A program made the position numbers and the translations under genes. Below, one piece after another: positions 33,080 to 45,698 of a stretch of 64,000 nt of DNA. A model generated the notes under the pieces. That model worked only from the letters and a program-made list of their open reading frames with translations, made no database searches and was not told where the DNA came from. The stretch is from Polynucleobacter campilacus (GTDB lineage Bacteria > Pseudomonadota > Gammaproteobacteria > Burkholderiales > Burkholderiaceae): positions 1 to 64,000 of the forward strand of contig NZ_NGUP01000002.1 in NCBI RefSeq assembly GCF_002206625.1. The letters are read 5' to 3'. How positions within the stretch are numbered: position 1 is the stretch's first letter; each line of letters opens with the position of its first letter.

Positions 33080-34123
33080 TTAGATCTTGTAGTAACGCTC
33101 TTTAATCCAGAGGGCAACGGTCACTAAGCCAATCATGATGGGTACTTCAACCAAGGGCCCTATTACAGCCGCAAAGGCAGCTCCAGAGTTAATACCAAAG
33201 ACAGCAATTGCTACTGCGATAGCTAGTTCGAAGTTATTACTAGAGGCTGTGAACGATAAAGTGCAGCAGCGCTTGTAATCAATACCCATCTTGGCAGTAA
33301 TTACGAAGGTGAGAATGAACATCACACCAAAATAAATCAAGAGTGGGATAGAGATGGTTAAAACATCTCCTGGCAACTCGAGAATCAGCTTGCCTTTGAG
33401 ACTAAACATCACCACGATAGTAAAGAGTAATGCAATTAAAGTCAGCTTGCCAATCTTTGGTACAAAGTGTTCGTGATACCACTCTTTAGAAACAAACTTC
33501 AACATGAAGAATCGGGTCAGTAATCCTGCAATACAAGGAATGCCTAAATAAATAAAGACAGTCTTGGCAATCTCACCAATAGTGATGCTCACATTTGATC
33601 CTACAAGACCAAAGAATGGTGGAAGTATGGTTAGGAATATGTAGGCATAAAGACTAAAGAATAGAACTTGAAAAATGGCATTAAACGCCACTAAGCCAGC
33701 GGCATATTCTGTAGATCCCTTGGCGATATCATTCCAGACGATGACCATCGCAATACAAGGCGCAATTCCAATCAAAATAAGGCCTGCCATGTATTCAGGT
33801 TGATTGGGTACAAAGGTAATTGCTAATAGGAACATGAAGATTGGGGCAATAATCCAATTCATGAGAAAGGCAATACCAAATATCTTTTTATCTTTAAACA
33901 CATCAGGCAGATCTTCATATCTCACCTTAGCAAATGGTGGGTACATCATGAGTATTAAACCCACTGCAATTGGGTAGTTAGTACTACCTACCTGAAATGA
34001 ATTAATGAAACCTTCTACCCCAGGAATGAAATAGCCCAAGCCAATACCCAAGGCCATAGCAGCAAAAATCCAGACCGTTAAATAGCGATCCAAAAAAGAC
34101 AGTTTTTTAGTAAGTGAACTCAT
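33080..34123 (-). CDS. acr3: Arsenite efflux permease Acr3
   Basis: 347 residues with about ten hydrophobic helices. The conserved Cys in [19 protein letters not shown] is the essential thiol of the Acr3 family, and the [20 protein letters not shown] segment is the other signature. It exports arsenite (and possibly antimonite) using the proton motive force. It overlaps the arsC stop/start by 4 bp and is the last gene of arsR-arsC-acr3. Confidence 0.95.
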   Translation of the reverse strand: MSSLTKKLSFLDRYLTVWIFAAMALGIGLGYFIPGVEGFINSFQVGSTNYPIAVGLILMMYPPFAKVRYEDLPDVFKDKKIFGIAFLMNWIIAPIFMFLLAITFVPNQPEYMAGLILIGIAPCIAMVIVWNDIAKGSTEYAAGLVAFNAIFQVLFFSLYAYIFLTILPPFFGLVGSNVSITIGEIAKTVFIYLGIPCIAGLLTRFFMLKFVSKEWYHEHFVPKIGKLTLIALLFTIVVMFSLKGKLILELPGDVLTISIPLLIYFGVMFILTFVITAKMGIDYKRCCTLSFTASSNNFELAIAVAIAVFGINSGAAFAAVIGPLVEVPIMIGLVTVALWIKERYYKI

Positions 34124-34599
34124 GAGTTTGAGTGAATTGCTTTTAAGGACATTGCGTCCAGTTTTTCAAGAGGCATAGCAGCCAAGATATCTACTCTCTT
34201 TTTCAGGCCATTCATGACTTCGTTAAAGGCAGCTTTCTTCTCCATATCAGTACCCTGCACTTGCGATGGATCAGGAAATCCCCAATGGGCACTCACCGGT
34301 TGTCCAGGCCAATGGGGGCATACCTCACCGGCTGCGTTATCACACACCGTAATGATGAAATCCATCTTTGGAGCATCGGGCCCCGCAAATACATCCCAGC
34401 TTTTAGATTTCAGTAAAAAAGTATCAAAGCCCAGCTCTTTAGCGATCTGAGCAGCGTATGGGTTCACGCTAGTTCCAGGAGTAGAGCCTGCTGAAAACCC
34501 ACGGAGCTTACCGCTGGGATGAGTTGATGCTAATGCCTCACCAATAATAGATCTAGCTGAATTATGGGTGCAGAGAAAAAGCACGTTGTATTGCTTCAT
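34120..34599 (-). CDS. arsC: Arsenate reductase, LMW phosphatase-type ArsC
   Basis: 159 residues from the ATG at 34599, chosen because it makes a 4-bp ATGA overlap with the arsR stop; the open frame extends 13 codons into arsR. The P-loop [17 protein letters not shown] contains the CX5R site, and two further Cys in [19 protein letters not shown] fit the thioredoxin-coupled mechanism. It reduces arsenate to arsenite for export by Acr3. Confidence 0.93.
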   Translation of the reverse strand: MKQYNVLFLCTHNSARSIIGEALASTHPSGKLRGFSAGSTPGTSVNPYAAQIAKELGFDTFLLKSKSWDVFAGPDAPKMDFIITVCDNAAGEVCPHWPGQPVSAHWGFPDPSQVQGTDMEKKAAFNEVMNGLKKRVDILAAMPLEKLDAMSLKAIHSNS

Positions 34600-34925
34600 A
34601 TTGATTTTGCCTTCTTCAAAACTTTGACTGGAACACACACCTGGCCATTACAGCAGTTTTCTAACAGGAACTCGCTGAGGTCTTGAACAAGCTTGGCATT
34701 TGGGCGGTAGATGAGATTACGACTTTGCCTCTCAACTACAAGTAGGTCGGCCTGCGCTAACTCTTTGAGGTGAAAGCTCAAGGTTGCATTCGGAATACCT
34801 AATTTTTCGATGATTTGGCTGGGAGTAAGCCCCCCATCTCCTCGCTGCACAATTAAACGGAAGATATTGAGCCTTGACTCTTGCCCCAAGGCCAAAAAGG
34901 CCAGTACTGCGTCAGTATTTTTCAT
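34596..34925 (-). CDS. arsR: ArsR-type arsenic-responsive repressor
   Basis: 109 residues from the ATG at 34925. A longer form from 34979 would be read through the palindromic operator and is less likely. The winged helix includes LTPSQIIEKLGIPNATLSFHLKEL. The C-terminus has ENCCNGQVC, a Cys pair plus a third Cys that probably bind As(III), different from the classical CxC in helix 3 and more like the C-terminal-thiol ArsR group. The operator at 34924-34947 overlaps the start codon. It represses arsR-arsC-acr3 until arsenite is bound. Confidence 0.9.
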   Translation of the reverse strand: MKNTDAVLAFLALGQESRLNIFRLIVQRGDGGLTPSQIIEKLGIPNATLSFHLKELAQADLLVVERQSRNLIYRPNAKLVQDLSEFLLENCCNGQVCVPVKVLKKAKSI

Positions 34926-34947
34926 ATTTCTAATTATATAGAAATAT
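34924..34947. promoter_or_regulatory. ArsR operator candidate
   Basis: ATATTTCTA and TAGAAATAT are perfect 9-bp arms with spacer ATTATA. The left arm (plus strand) touches the ATG of arsR, leaving almost no room for a leader or Shine-Dalgarno sequence. Repression by ArsR is expected; the position suggests a very short or absent leader. Confidence 0.65.
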
Positions 34948-34968
34948 ATATGACGAATTGATGACAGT

Positions 34969-34991
34969 AAAAAAGCCACCCGCAGGTGGCT
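34969..34991 (-). terminator. Intrinsic terminator of typA
   Basis: GCCACC (34975-34980) and GGTGGC (34985-34990) form a stem with loop CGCA, extended by AAA/TTT. On the minus strand it is followed by six T, 23 bp past the typA stop. Confidence 0.85.
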
Positions 34992-35013
34992 TTACTGATG
35001 AAGCTTGAGGTAC

Positions 35014-36831
<1,818 letters not shown>

Positions 36832-36895
36832 TTGAAGCTTTTGAGGTTAAGAATAAGGTTGGAATAAGGATATTGATTAAATAAGTCAATTTGGT

Positions 36896-37807
36896 TTAAT
36901 GACCCTGCGAAATCAAACGCTTGGGATGTAATACCCCGGAGCGCCAATCAGCAGTCCCAATAAAGTTATGGGGTGCCGCAGTAGCACGATAAATACGTAC
37001 TAAAGCTTCAATCGATGGCAGGTTCAGGGGTACACGCTGACCCATCTCTAAGCGCTTAGCCTGTTGCTCATCCACAGTTAAGTGTGGCAAGGTTTGCAGT
37101 AATGCATCTACTGGCAAGATGTAATTGGAGCTATTTTGCAAACCGCTCTGAATAGATTCGATCGTAAATGACTGCTCCAGATTTAAGTGCCCTACTTCAG
37201 TACGGCGCAGGCCAACTAAATGAGCGCCGCAACCTAAGGCATTACCAATGTCTTCAGCCAATACTCGAATGTAGGTACCCTTGCTGCAAGAGACTTCTAA
37301 AGTTGCTACCGGCCATGCAATTTCAGTCCAACGAATGTGATGAATCGTGATATCGCGGGCAGTACGCTCTAATTCAACACCGGCACGCGCATATTCATAT
37401 AAAGGTTTGCCATCGCGCTTGAGTGCGGAGTACATAGGTGGCACTTGAGAAATCAGCCCAGTAAATTTTGGAAGTAAGGCATCGAGAACTTTTCTGATGC
37501 CTGCTTCACCCGTAAAGACTGGTAAGGGTAACTCTTCAATAGTGAGGCCTTCAGCATCACCCGTATCGGTACGCGATCCAAATTTCACTTTAGCTACGTA
37601 TGTTTTATCTGCCTTCAATAAATCTTGAGAGTATTTAGTCGCCTCACCCAAGCAAATAGGTAAAAGGCCCGTTGCCATCGGGTCTAAAGTACCTGTGTGG
37701 CCAGCTTTATCAGCATTGAATGCGCGCTTGACTGCAGTAACCGCGCCTTGGGAACTCATTCCTGCAGGTTTATCTAGCAACACTACGCCGTCGATCCGAA
37801 TAGCCAT
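36896..37807 (-). CDS. truB: tRNA pseudouridine-55 synthase TruB
   Basis: 303 residues from the ATG at 37807 (the frame is open 10 codons further into rbfA). The catalytic motif GHTGTLDPMATGLLPICLGE holds the essential Asp. GVVLLDKPAGMSSQGAV is the N-terminal signature, and a PUA-like C-terminus follows (VDEQQAKRLEMGQRVPL). It modifies U55 in tRNA T-loops and acts as a tRNA chaperone. It follows rbfA after 4 bp. Confidence 0.97.
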   Translation of the reverse strand: MAIRIDGVVLLDKPAGMSSQGAVTAVKRAFNADKAGHTGTLDPMATGLLPICLGEATKYSQDLLKADKTYVAKVKFGSRTDTGDAEGLTIEELPLPVFTGEAGIRKVLDALLPKFTGLISQVPPMYSALKRDGKPLYEYARAGVELERTARDITIHHIRWTEIAWPVATLEVSCSKGTYIRVLAEDIGNALGCGAHLVGLRRTEVGHLNLEQSFTIESIQSGLQNSSNYILPVDALLQTLPHLTVDEQQAKRLEMGQRVPLNLPSIEALVRIYRATAAPHNFIGTADWRSGVLHPKRLISQGH

Positions 37808-37811
37808 GAAA

Positions 37812-38180
37812 TTATTGCGCTTTGTCTTTGCGATCACTGTCCACTGCTTGATCGATCAATCGAGACATCTCTATACCATGCTCAACTGAGCTGTCATAGT
37901 GAAAGTGCAAAGTTGGGACGGTATGAATATGCAAACGCTTAAACAATAAAGAATGTAAGTAACCAGCTTTTTCCTGGAGCGCCTTTAGTACATGCTCAGG
38001 CTCAGCGCCCAGTACTGTGAAAAACACTTTGGCATGCGCTAGGTCCGGTGTCAGCTCAATACTTTGTAAGGTAATGAGGCCTAAGCTCGGACCCCGTAAT
38101 TCACGTGGAATGAGCTCGGCCAGGTCTCGCTGAATTTGATCGGCGAGACGCTGGTTACGATGCGGACTAGACTTTTGCAT
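37812..38180 (-). CDS. rbfA: Ribosome-binding factor RbfA
   Basis: 122 residues with the KH-like fold of RbfA ([55 protein letters not shown]). It helps mature the 16S rRNA 5' end in 30S subunits. It lies between infB (11 bp) and truB (4 bp) in the nusA operon. Confidence 0.96.
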   Translation of the reverse strand: MQKSSPHRNQRLADQIQRDLAELIPRELRGPSLGLITLQSIELTPDLAHAKVFFTVLGAEPEHVLKALQEKAGYLHSLLFKRLHIHTVPTLHFHYDSSVEHGIEMSRLIDQAVDSDRKDKAQ

Positions 38181-38191
38181 TAGCTGATAAC

Positions 38192-40927
38192 TTAGAGCGA
38201 ACGAGCTATTTCGGTAACTTCAAATACTTCAAGTTGATCGCCTTCTTTGATGTCGTTGTAGCCTTTTAATGACAGACCACATTCAACACCGGCACGAACT
38301 TCCTTAGCATCATCTTTAAAGCGCTTGAGTGAGTCGAGCTCACCTGTCCAGACAACCACGTTATCACGCAGTAAGCGCACGCTTGAAGTCCGTTTAACAA
38401 TGCCGTCGACTACCAAGCAACCTGCAATCGCACCCACTTTAGATACCAAGAAGACTTGACGAATCTCAACTAGACCCGTGATCTCTTCTTTCTTATCTGG
38501 AGTCAACATACCGCTCAGAGCTAGTTTTACCTCATCAACAGCGTCATAAATAATGTTGTGATAACGAATATCAACACCATTGTTCTCAGCCAACTTACGG
38601 GCCGCTGCATCTGCACGAGAGTTAAAGCCAATGATCACTGCTTTAGAAGCAACTGCCAAGTTAACGTCAGTTTCAGTAATGCCACCCACCGCTGCGTGAA
38701 CGATTTGCACCTTCACCTCTGGGGTAGAGAGCTTCATTAAGGACTGAGAAAGGGCTTCTTGCGAACCTTGTACGTCTGCTTTGATGATTAATGGCAATAA
38801 CTTGGCCTCAATGGCGCCCTCTTCCATATTTTCCATCATGGTTTCGAGCTTGAATGCTTGTTGCTTCGCTAACTTCACATCGCGGAACTTACCTTGACGG
38901 AAGAGTGCAATCTCACGAGCCTTACGCTCATCAGGAACCACTTGCACCGACTCACCCGCAGCAGGGACCTCTGCCAAACCTTGGATTTCTACTGGAATCG
39001 ATGGGCCAGCCTCATTACAAGGCTTACCATTTTCATCCATCATGGCGCGAACGCGACCAAAGGTAGATCCAGCCAACAACATATCGCCACGCTTAAGCGT
39101 TCCAGACTGAACCAAAATAGTTGCAACTGGACCCTTACCTTTATCCAGGCGCGCTTCAATCACGAGACCTTGAGCAGGCGCTGCTTTGGCAGCCTTGAGT
39201 TCTAAAATTTCAGCTTGCAAAAGAACGTTCTCTAGCAATGCATCAATACCTTCACCGGTCTTTGCAGATACCGGAATAAATGGCACATCACCACCATATT
39301 CCTCAGGAACGACTTGCTCTGCTACTAACTCGGTCTTCACTCGCTCAGAATTGGCTTCTGGCTTATCAATTTTGTTGATAGCAACAACAATCGGCACGCC
39401 ACCTGCTACTGCATGGTGAATCGCTTCCTTAGTTTGTGGCATCACACCATCATCAGCAGCCACTACCAAGATTACGATATCCGTTGCCTTGGCACCACGA
39501 GCACGCATGGCCGTAAAGGCTTCGTGACCTGGGGTATCTAAGAAGGTAATCATGCCACGTGGTGTTTCTACGTGATATGCACCGATATGCTGAGTAATAC
39601 CACCAGCCTCACCAGTAGCTACTTTTGCTGCACGAATCTTATCGAGCAAAGAAGTTTTACCGTGGTCAACGTGACCCATGACTGTCACCACTGGAGGACG
39701 CGGCAATAATTCTGCATCATGCCCAGCAATACCAAGATCTAAATCGGGATCATCCAATTTCGCTGCATGGGCTTTATGACCCATCTCTTCAACGATGATC
39801 ATCGCCGTGTCTTGATCAAGCACCTGGTTAATCGTGACCATTTGGCCCATACCCATCAGAAGCTTAATGACTTCAGCACTCTTGACCGCCATTGCATGTG
39901 CTAACTCAGCCACAGTAATGGTTTCTGGAACCTGCACGTCATGCACTACTTTTTCTGTAGGTACTTGGAAATTGGTATCTACGTTAGCCTCTGCAATTTG
40001 ACGTTGCTTTCTACGGCCACCGCCAGAGCGCCAACCACCAACACCGCCAGATGTATCGCCTCGCGTTTTGAGGCCACCAGGTTTCTTCGCGCCTTCTTCT
40101 TGCCAAGTAGAGGATGTCTCTGAAGACTTGATTGTTTTACCGCCAACCTTAGCTGGAGATTTTTTCTTATCCTCGGCACCTTCTACTTTAGCTGGCTTAT
40201 GTAGCGTTCCTTTTTTCGCTTCCTCAGCAGCGACTTCACTTGGTGCTTTGAGAACGCGAGCTGGCGCACTCATCATGTCGCGAATCGCTAAAGCTTCAGC
40301 TTCAGCAGCGGCACGACGAACACGAATCTCAGCCAACTCTTTTTCTTTGCTTGCAGCTAAATCTTTAGCCGCCTTTTCAGTCTTGGCTTTTTTCTCAGCC
40401 GCTACTGCAGGCGCATCTTGACCACTCTCAACTTGCGACTTTGCAGCCTCTTTTTGACGAGTCTCTTCTGCCGCCTTCATTTCTGCTTCTTGACGAGCCA
40501 ATAACTCAGCTTGACGAGTTGCTTCTGCAGCGCGTTTTTCTAACTCTTCAGCAGGAAGAGTTGCTTTAACTGCTGTGGCAGCTTTAGCTGGCTTGGCTTC
40601 GGGTTCTTCAGCTGCTGGGGCTTTATCTCCAGCCTTGACCAACACGCGCTTTTTACGCACCTCAACCTGAACGGTACGGGTACGTCCAGCGGAGTCCGCC
40701 TGACGAATCTCAGTATTCTCGCGCTTGATTAAAGTAATCTTTTTACGGGCGCCAGCATTAGCACTGCCGTGTGCCTTTTGCAAATGCTCAAGCAGAACAG
40801 TTTTGTCCTTTTCGGTAATGCTCTCGTCCTCGGAACCTTTTTCGATGCCAGCCGCCTTTAATTGCTCCAAGAGGTCAGCCGCAGTTCGTTTCAGCTCCTT
40901 AGCGAGTACTTTTACTGTTGTTGCCAT
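38192..40927 (-). CDS. infB: Translation initiation factor IF-2
   Basis: 911 residues. An N-terminal IF2_N-like helix ([20 protein letters not shown]) is followed by a long Ala/Lys/Glu-rich linker (about 60-270) and a Gly-rich basic part ([16 protein letters not shown]). The G domain near residue 420 has [33 protein letters not shown] and [13 protein letters not shown]. The C-terminal domains bind fMet-tRNA. It brings initiator tRNA to the 30S subunit. Located 13 bp after nusA and 11 bp before rbfA. Confidence 0.98.
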   Translation of the reverse strand: MATTVKVLAKELKRTAADLLEQLKAAGIEKGSEDESITEKDKTVLLEHLQKAHGSANAGARKKITLIKRENTEIRQADSAGRTRTVQVEVRKKRVLVKAGDKAPAAEEPEAKPAKAATAVKATLPAEELEKRAAEATRQAELLARQEAEMKAAEETRQKEAAKSQVESGQDAPAVAAEKKAKTEKAAKDLAASKEKELAEIRVRRAAAEAEALAIRDMMSAPARVLKAPSEVAAEEAKKGTLHKPAKVEGAEDKKKSPAKVGGKTIKSSETSSTWQEEGAKKPGGLKTRGDTSGGVGGWRSGGGRRKQRQIAEANVDTNFQVPTEKVVHDVQVPETITVAELAHAMAVKSAEVIKLLMGMGQMVTINQVLDQDTAMIIVEEMGHKAHAAKLDDPDLDLGIAGHDAELLPRPPVVTVMGHVDHGKTSLLDKIRAAKVATGEAGGITQHIGAYHVETPRGMITFLDTPGHEAFTAMRARGAKATDIVILVVAADDGVMPQTKEAIHHAVAGGVPIVVAINKIDKPEANSERVKTELVAEQVVPEEYGGDVPFIPVSAKTGEGIDALLENVLLQAEILELKAAKAAPAQGLVIEARLDKGKGPVATILVQSGTLKRGDMLLAGSTFGRVRAMMDENGKPCNEAGPSIPVEIQGLAEVPAAGESVQVVPDERKAREIALFRQGKFRDVKLAKQQAFKLETMMENMEEGAIEAKLLPLIIKADVQGSQEALSQSLMKLSTPEVKVQIVHAAVGGITETDVNLAVASKAVIIGFNSRADAAARKLAENNGVDIRYHNIIYDAVDEVKLALSGMLTPDKKEEITGLVEIRQVFLVSKVGAIAGCLVVDGIVKRTSSVRLLRDNVVVWTGELDSLKRFKDDAKEVRAGVECGLSLKGYNDIKEGDQLEVFEVTEIARSL

Positions 40928-40940
40928 GCACTACTTCCTC

Positions 40941-42422
40941 TCATGAAGTAAACCAATGTTCGCGCGCTTTCATGATGAGCGTTTTCGCAGTTTCTTCGTC
41001 AATTTGTGTCGCCTCAACTAGCTCATCAACAGCTAGTTCAGCAAGGTCGTCACGGGTATGAACTTGATTGTCAGCAAGCTTAGCAATCAACTCCGTTGTC
41101 ATTCCCTCTAAGGAACGCAAATCTTGGGAAACTTCACCAATACGCTCTTCTTTTGCCAACTCCATCGTCAACAAGGAATCACGAGCACGAGTACGCAACT
41201 CATTCACAGTGTCTTCATCAAATGAATCGATCTCTAACATTTCAGAAAGCGGTACATAGGCCACTTCTTCCAAGGTGTTGAAACCCTCTTCAATCAGAAT
41301 ATCAGCCACTTCTTGATCAACGTCTAACTTATCCATGAACAACTGACGTACAGAAGAAGCTTCTTTTTCTGTTTTCTCAGCAGACTCTTCTGGAGTCATG
41401 ATGTTGATTTGCCAACCAGTCAAATCGCTCGCTAAACGAACGTTCTGTCCGCTACGGCCAATCGCGATTGCTAGGTTTTCTTCATCAACTACAACATCCA
41501 TCGCATGACGCTCTTCGTCAACCACGATTGAAGAAACTTGTGCTGGAGCCAATGCACCAATCACAAACTGCGCCGGATCTTCAGACCACAATACGATATC
41601 GACTGCTTCGCCAGCAACCTCGTTACGGACTGCAGTAACGCGAGTGCCACGAACACCAACGCAAGTACCAATTGGATCGATACGCTTGTCGTAAGTAACA
41701 ACGGCAATCTTGGCACGAATACCAGGATCACGAGCTGCACCCTTAATCTCTAATAATCCCTGCTCCATCTCGGGAACTTCATTCTCAAATAATTTGATCA
41801 AGAAATCAGGGCAAGTACGGGACAATTCAATTTGTGGACCACGTGCTTCACGATCTACCTTCAGGATATAGGCACGCACACGGTCGCCTGAACGTAAATT
41901 CTCTTTTGGGATCATTTGGTCGCGACGCAATAAAGCCTCAACACGGCCAGATTCAATAATCAAACCATTCTTGTCAGCACGTTTAACGGTACCGGTCATG
42001 ACTTTTTCGCCACGCTCAAGATAGTCATTCAAAATTTGCTCACGCTCAGCATCACGAATGCGTTGCAAGATGACCTGCTTCGCAGCTTGCGCGCCAATAC
42101 GGCCAAAGGCTAAAGATTCGATTTGCTCTTCGATGTAGTCGCCAACTTCCATATCAGCAAGTTGCTCTTGGGCTTCAAATTGCAGAATCTCTTTATCAGG
42201 CTCTTGTAGACCAGCCTCATTGGGCACCACCAACCAGCGACGGAAGGTTTCGTATTCGCCTGACTCACGGTCAATCGATACACGAATATCCACATCTTCG
42301 TTGGGATAACGTTTCTTAGTGGCTGATGCCAACGCCATTTCGAGCGCCTCAAACACAATCGCTTGATCAACGTTCTTTTCACGCGCTAGGGCGTCTGCCA
42401 ACATGAGAACTTCTCGGCTCAT
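40941..42422 (-). CDS. nusA: Transcription termination/antitermination factor NusA
   Basis: 493 residues: the RNA polymerase-binding N-domain ([20 protein letters not shown]), an S1 domain ([20 protein letters not shown]), two KH domains ([39 protein letters not shown]) and two C-terminal acidic helical repeats ([39 protein letters not shown]). It modulates pausing, termination and antitermination. It overlaps rimP by 4 bp. In E. coli NusA controls its own operon, which is relevant to the leader structures ahead of rimP. Confidence 0.98.
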   Translation of the reverse strand: MSREVLMLADALAREKNVDQAIVFEALEMALASATKKRYPNEDVDIRVSIDRESGEYETFRRWLVVPNEAGLQEPDKEILQFEAQEQLADMEVGDYIEEQIESLAFGRIGAQAAKQVILQRIRDAEREQILNDYLERGEKVMTGTVKRADKNGLIIESGRVEALLRRDQMIPKENLRSGDRVRAYILKVDREARGPQIELSRTCPDFLIKLFENEVPEMEQGLLEIKGAARDPGIRAKIAVVTYDKRIDPIGTCVGVRGTRVTAVRNEVAGEAVDIVLWSEDPAQFVIGALAPAQVSSIVVDEERHAMDVVVDEENLAIAIGRSGQNVRLASDLTGWQINIMTPEESAEKTEKEASSVRQLFMDKLDVDQEVADILIEEGFNTLEEVAYVPLSEMLEIDSFDEDTVNELRTRARDSLLTMELAKEERIGEVSQDLRSLEGMTTELIAKLADNQVHTRDDLAELAVDELVEATQIDEETAKTLIMKAREHWFTS

Positions 42423-42910
42423 GACTTTCTTCCTTTGAAATCAATAACAGGGACCAACCGAGTCTTATCGACCTCGGCTAAAGAGAACTCCAATTGAGAG
42501 GGCTGACCATCAGCACCCTCAAATACCAAACCAAACTTTGCGTCAGGCGAATTCAACTCACCAGTCAGCAAACCTTGCAACACACCACGAAAATTCTTAC
42601 GGCCGCCAGTGGCAACACGCAACTTCAAATCCACTTCCATTCCAGCAAAGCGCTCAAAATCTGCCGCACTCTTCACAGGGCGATCTAGGCCCGGTGAAGA
42701 AATCTCCAAACGCTCGTAAGGAATGTTCTCAACTGGCAATGTGTAGCTCAGCTGATGACTTACCTTCTCGCAATCGAGGACATTAATCAAACGCTCGTAA
42801 TCAGGATTTTCAATCGTGACGCGTAGCAAACCGCCGGCTTCACGCTCGATATCAACCAAGGTGTAACCTAAGTTTTCCAGCTCTGCAGAAATAACCTGCT
42901 GATCCTTCAC
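42419..42910 (-). CDS. rimP: Ribosome maturation factor RimP
   Basis: 163 residues with the two RimP domains ([59 protein letters not shown]). It promotes 30S assembly. It is first in rimP-nusA-infB-rbfA-truB, with a 4-bp overlap into nusA. A terminator-like hairpin with nine T lies 25 bp upstream of the start. Confidence 0.96.
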   Translation of the reverse strand: MKDQQVISAELENLGYTLVDIEREAGGLLRVTIENPDYERLINVLDCEKVSHQLSYTLPVENIPYERLEISSPGLDRPVKSAADFERFAGMEVDLKLRVATGGRKNFRGVLQGLLTGELNSPDAKFGLVFEGADGQPSQLEFSLAEVDKTRLVPVIDFKGRKS

Positions 42911-42934
42911 GACTATCCTTCATACCAAAATGGC

Positions 42935-42960
42935 AAAAAAAAATGGGCTTTGAAGCCCAT
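42935..42960 (-). terminator. Terminator-like hairpin just upstream of rimP (possible attenuator)
   Basis: ATGGGCTT (42943-42950) and AAGCCCAT (42953-42960) form an 8-bp stem on the minus strand, followed directly by nine T (42943-42935). It lies 125 bp beyond the rluB stop and 25 bp before the rimP ATG. It may terminate rluB readthrough, or sit in the rimP leader and act as an attenuator. Confidence 0.75.
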
Positions 42961-42981
42961 ATTCTCGAAATTCAGAACAGG

Positions 42982-43011
42982 CCGACTTACGTTGATCGCA
43001 ACATCAGTCGG
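42982..43011 (-). promoter_or_regulatory. Nested stem-loop in the rluB-rimP spacer
   Basis: Outer arms CCGACT (42982-42987) and AGTCGG (43006-43011) enclose inner arms GTTG (42991-42994) and CAAC (42999-43002). It lies between the two terminator-like hairpins. It could be a leader element of the rimP operon or part of an rluB 3' end. Confidence 0.4.
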
Positions 43012-43019
43012 TAACAACT

Positions 43020-43041
43020 AAAAACAGCAGAATCCTGCTGT
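43020..43041 (-). terminator. Intrinsic terminator after rluB
   Basis: ACAGCAG (43024-43030) and CTGCTGT (43035-43041) with loop AATC form a 7-bp stem, followed on the minus strand by TTTT. It is 43 bp past the rluB stop and probably ends the scpB-rluB transcript. Confidence 0.7.
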
Positions 43042-43084
43042 CAGTCCAAAATTATAGCTGATTTTTAGGGAAAACTGTTAGAAA

Positions 43085-44854
43085 TCAGAAGCTTTCGCCA
43101 GGATTACGGGGTTTTCTAGGGCCTTTATTGAAAGGTTTTCGCCCTTTTGGAGCGCCCCGTTTAGGCCCATTTCCAGGGCTTTGGGGGCTGGCTGTCACAA
43201 AAGCAGACTGGCCATGATGTACTTTTTTGCCCTTATTGCGGTTTTGACCTTGGCCTTGACCCTGGCCGCCCTGTCCGCCACCTTGACCAGGTCTGCCACC
43301 TTGGGTGCGCCCCCGGAATGGGCCTCGGCCTTCACCTGAACCACCACCTGGATTGTTATTTCTGCCCTGATGAGTCATCCCATTGTGACCACTAGCTAGG
43401 GTTAAGGCATCACGTGAGCCCCAGTAAGAAACTGAGGTTTGCATTGGATCAGGCTGGAAATCTGCGCCGGCAGGATTACGACTTTGGCCGTTTGGATTTG
43501 GATTGCGGCCCTTATCTTGCGGCTGTGGCATTTTTAAGCCTGCAGACTTCATCAAGTTATAGATGCCACCAGCCTCAATCTCTTCCCATTTCCCACGCCT
43601 TAAGCGTGGAGGCAATAAGAAAATCCCATAACGGGTTCGGATTAAGCGAGATACCGTATGACCAACCGCTTCAAACATACGACGTACTTCGCGATTGCGG
43701 CCTTCACTCAAAGCAACGTGATACCAACGATTCGCGCCTTCACCACCGCCCATTGCTAGGCGCAAGAATTTAGCTTGGCCATCGTCGAGAGTAATGCCAC
43801 TCTTTAATTGCGCTGTATTTTCTTGACTCAACTCACCCAAGATACGCACAGCATATTCACGCTCAACACCATAACGCGGGTGCATTAAGCGATTAGCTAA
43901 CTCACCAGAGGTAGTAAATAACAAAAGACCTTCAGTATTAAAGTCCAGGCGACCTACTGCGATCCAACGCCCTTGGCGCGGCTTTGGCAAACGATCAAAT
44001 ACAGTTGGGCGACCTTCAGGATCGGATTGGCTAACGATCTCACCGGCAGGCTTGTGATACATGATGACGCGTGGCGGCTTAGTCTGAATCTTACGATGTA
44101 ATGGTTTGCCATTAATACGCACTTGATCAGTTGGACCAATACGCTGACCGATATGCGCAGGCAATGCATTAACCGATACGCGACCCTGAATAATCAAGTC
44201 CTCCATATCGCGGCGAGAACCCATGCCAGCGTCAGCTAATACTTTATGAAGTTTGACGGTATCTTCATCGTCAGCATCATCATCCAAACCATCGAGATCT
44301 GACCAAACTTCATCGCGCATACTCAGTGGTAAATCATCAACATTCGCAAATTGCAAGCTGCTCACTTCTTCTTCAGTCGGCGCATCAGGATCCTCATCTT
44401 CACGCAAGCCCTGTGCACGCTGAACGCGACGCTCTGCACCTGTCTGATGAGAAACCTCATTCTCATTAAAGCCATCAGGATTTTTCACATCTAATGCCTC
44501 GGGGGCATCTAGAGCAGCATCAAATTCACCAGAAACAACCGAGGCAAATAAAGCTTCACTTTCTGCTGAATTGGGTGCTAATTTGGCAGATTGATTGCCT
44601 TGATTGTTGCCGCCCTCACGTGGACCGCTGCCTTCACCACCCTCGCGGCGCGGCCGATCTTTATTGAATGGGCGCTTCTTATTAAATGGATGCTTCCCTG
44701 TTCCGGCACGACGTGGATGCCGCGGCCCACGCTCTGTACCCTCGCGACCTTCTGCTTTATTGCCACCCTCATTAGATGGCTCCGCGTCAGAACTTGATGG
44801 AACTGCCGATGAATTTACTACCGGGGATGAATCGTTTTCGTTAGAGCTTGTCAT
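43085..44854 (-). CDS. rluB: 23S rRNA pseudouridine-2605 synthase RluB with long disordered ends
   Basis: 589 residues, about twice the usual RluB length. The core (about 205-440) has an S4 domain ([34 protein letters not shown]) and the catalytic [17 protein letters not shown] with Asp. Flanking parts are low in complexity: an N-terminal ~200 residues rich in Glu/Gly/Arg/Asn and a C-terminal ~140 rich in Gly/Gln/Asn/Arg. Such tails occur in Burkholderiales RluB and may bind RNA. It follows scpB after 3 bp. Confidence 0.92.
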   Translation of the reverse strand: MTSSNENDSSPVVNSSAVPSSSDAEPSNEGGNKAEGREGTERGPRHPRRAGTGKHPFNKKRPFNKDRPRREGGEGSGPREGGNNQGNQSAKLAPNSAESEALFASVVSGEFDAALDAPEALDVKNPDGFNENEVSHQTGAERRVQRAQGLREDEDPDAPTEEEVSSLQFANVDDLPLSMRDEVWSDLDGLDDDADDEDTVKLHKVLADAGMGSRRDMEDLIIQGRVSVNALPAHIGQRIGPTDQVRINGKPLHRKIQTKPPRVIMYHKPAGEIVSQSDPEGRPTVFDRLPKPRQGRWIAVGRLDFNTEGLLLFTTSGELANRLMHPRYGVEREYAVRILGELSQENTAQLKSGITLDDGQAKFLRLAMGGGEGANRWYHVALSEGRNREVRRMFEAVGHTVSRLIRTRYGIFLLPPRLRRGKWEEIEAGGIYNLMKSAGLKMPQPQDKGRNPNPNGQSRNPAGADFQPDPMQTSVSYWGSRDALTLASGHNGMTHQGRNNNPGGGSGEGRGPFRGRTQGGRPGQGGGQGGQGQGQGQNRNKGKKVHHGQSAFVTASPQSPGNGPKRGAPKGRKPFNKGPRKPRNPGESF

Positions 44855-44857
44855 TAA

Positions 44858-45508
44858 TTATTGTTTTGTTTCGTCTGATGGTTCTTCAGACTCAGGAGTA
44901 ACTTCTTCTACTGCTTCATTGATGATCACAGTTTCTACTGTGGCATCTGGATCAAATTCGATAATGGCTTGGCCCAATTGCTCTGCTGCTGCCATTGGCG
45001 CTGCATCTTCTAGCATTGGCAAGCTTTGCAAGTTTGTCACACTGAGGTCATCTAAAAATTGCTTGGTGGTGGCATATAAACCCGGGCGGCCGATCGTCTC
45101 TTTATGGCCAATCATCTCTACCCAACCACGATCCTCTAATTGCTTCATCACATTGGTGCTGACAGCAACACCACGAATTTCTTCAATCTCGCCGCGCGTC
45201 ACAGGCTGACGGTAAGCAATAATGGCTAAGGTCTCCATCACTGCACGAGAATACTTTGGCGGCTTCTCCGGGGTTAAACGATCTAAATACTCGCGCATCG
45301 ATAAACGACTCTGGAAACGCCAGCCAGTCGCAATATGCACCAGCTCCATTCCTTTGTCATCCCAGGCACCCTGAAGTTCGGTTAAGGCTTCATTAATATC
45401 TGCAGTAGTGATGTCTTCTACAAATAAGCGAGACAAATCAGCAACGCTGAGTGGTTCCTGTGCGCATAGGAGGGCTGTTTCAATAACGCGCTTGTTGTGA
45501 TCGTCCAT
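44858..45508 (-). CDS. scpB: Segregation and condensation protein ScpB
   Basis: 216 residues from the ATG at 45508, where the family's usual start pattern lies ([20 protein letters not shown]). A TTG at 45598 would add 30 residues of unclear value. Two winged helices follow ([55 protein letters not shown]). The acidic C-terminus ([14 protein letters not shown]) is ordinary. ScpB acts with ScpA and SMC in chromosome condensation; scpA is not adjacent here. Confidence 0.9.
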   Translation of the reverse strand: MDDHNKRVIETALLCAQEPLSVADLSRLFVEDITTADINEALTELQGAWDDKGMELVHIATGWRFQSRLSMREYLDRLTPEKPPKYSRAVMETLAIIAYRQPVTRGEIEEIRGVAVSTNVMKQLEDRGWVEMIGHKETIGRPGLYATTKQFLDDLSVTNLQSLPMLEDAAPMAAAEQLGQAIIEFDPDATVETVIINEAVEEVTPESEEPSDETKQ

Positions 45509-45698
45509 AAAAATTGGGCTATCAGGAATGTCCTGATGAGGCTTTAAAAAATGTATTTCAGTAATGGGTTTGGGGTGTTCTCTAGCTACTACGAACAATC
45601 CATCTCTTAGATTCTAGTTGGGGATTGGTTCGCGCCGAAACGAAGTCCTTTTCGTTCACCGTGTACCCATTATAAGGTAGGCTCAATACAATAGCCAT

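Noticed and set aside
34926-34979. Longer ArsR starting at 34979
   Set aside because: The extra 18 residues are encoded by the palindromic operator and surrounding AT-rich promoter-like DNA.
40068-40421. Plus-strand coding region inside infB
   Set aside because: It is an open frame opposite the Ala/Lys-rich linker of IF-2 with no ribosome binding site or domain; a composition shadow.
43200-43340. A tandem repeat or CRISPR-like region
   Set aside because: The repetitive bases encode the Gly/Gln-rich tail of RluB; no regular repeat-spacer pattern exists.
45509-45598. 30-residue N-terminal extension of ScpB
   Set aside because: It needs a TTG start and adds sequence not typical of the family; the ATG at 45508 gives the normal start.
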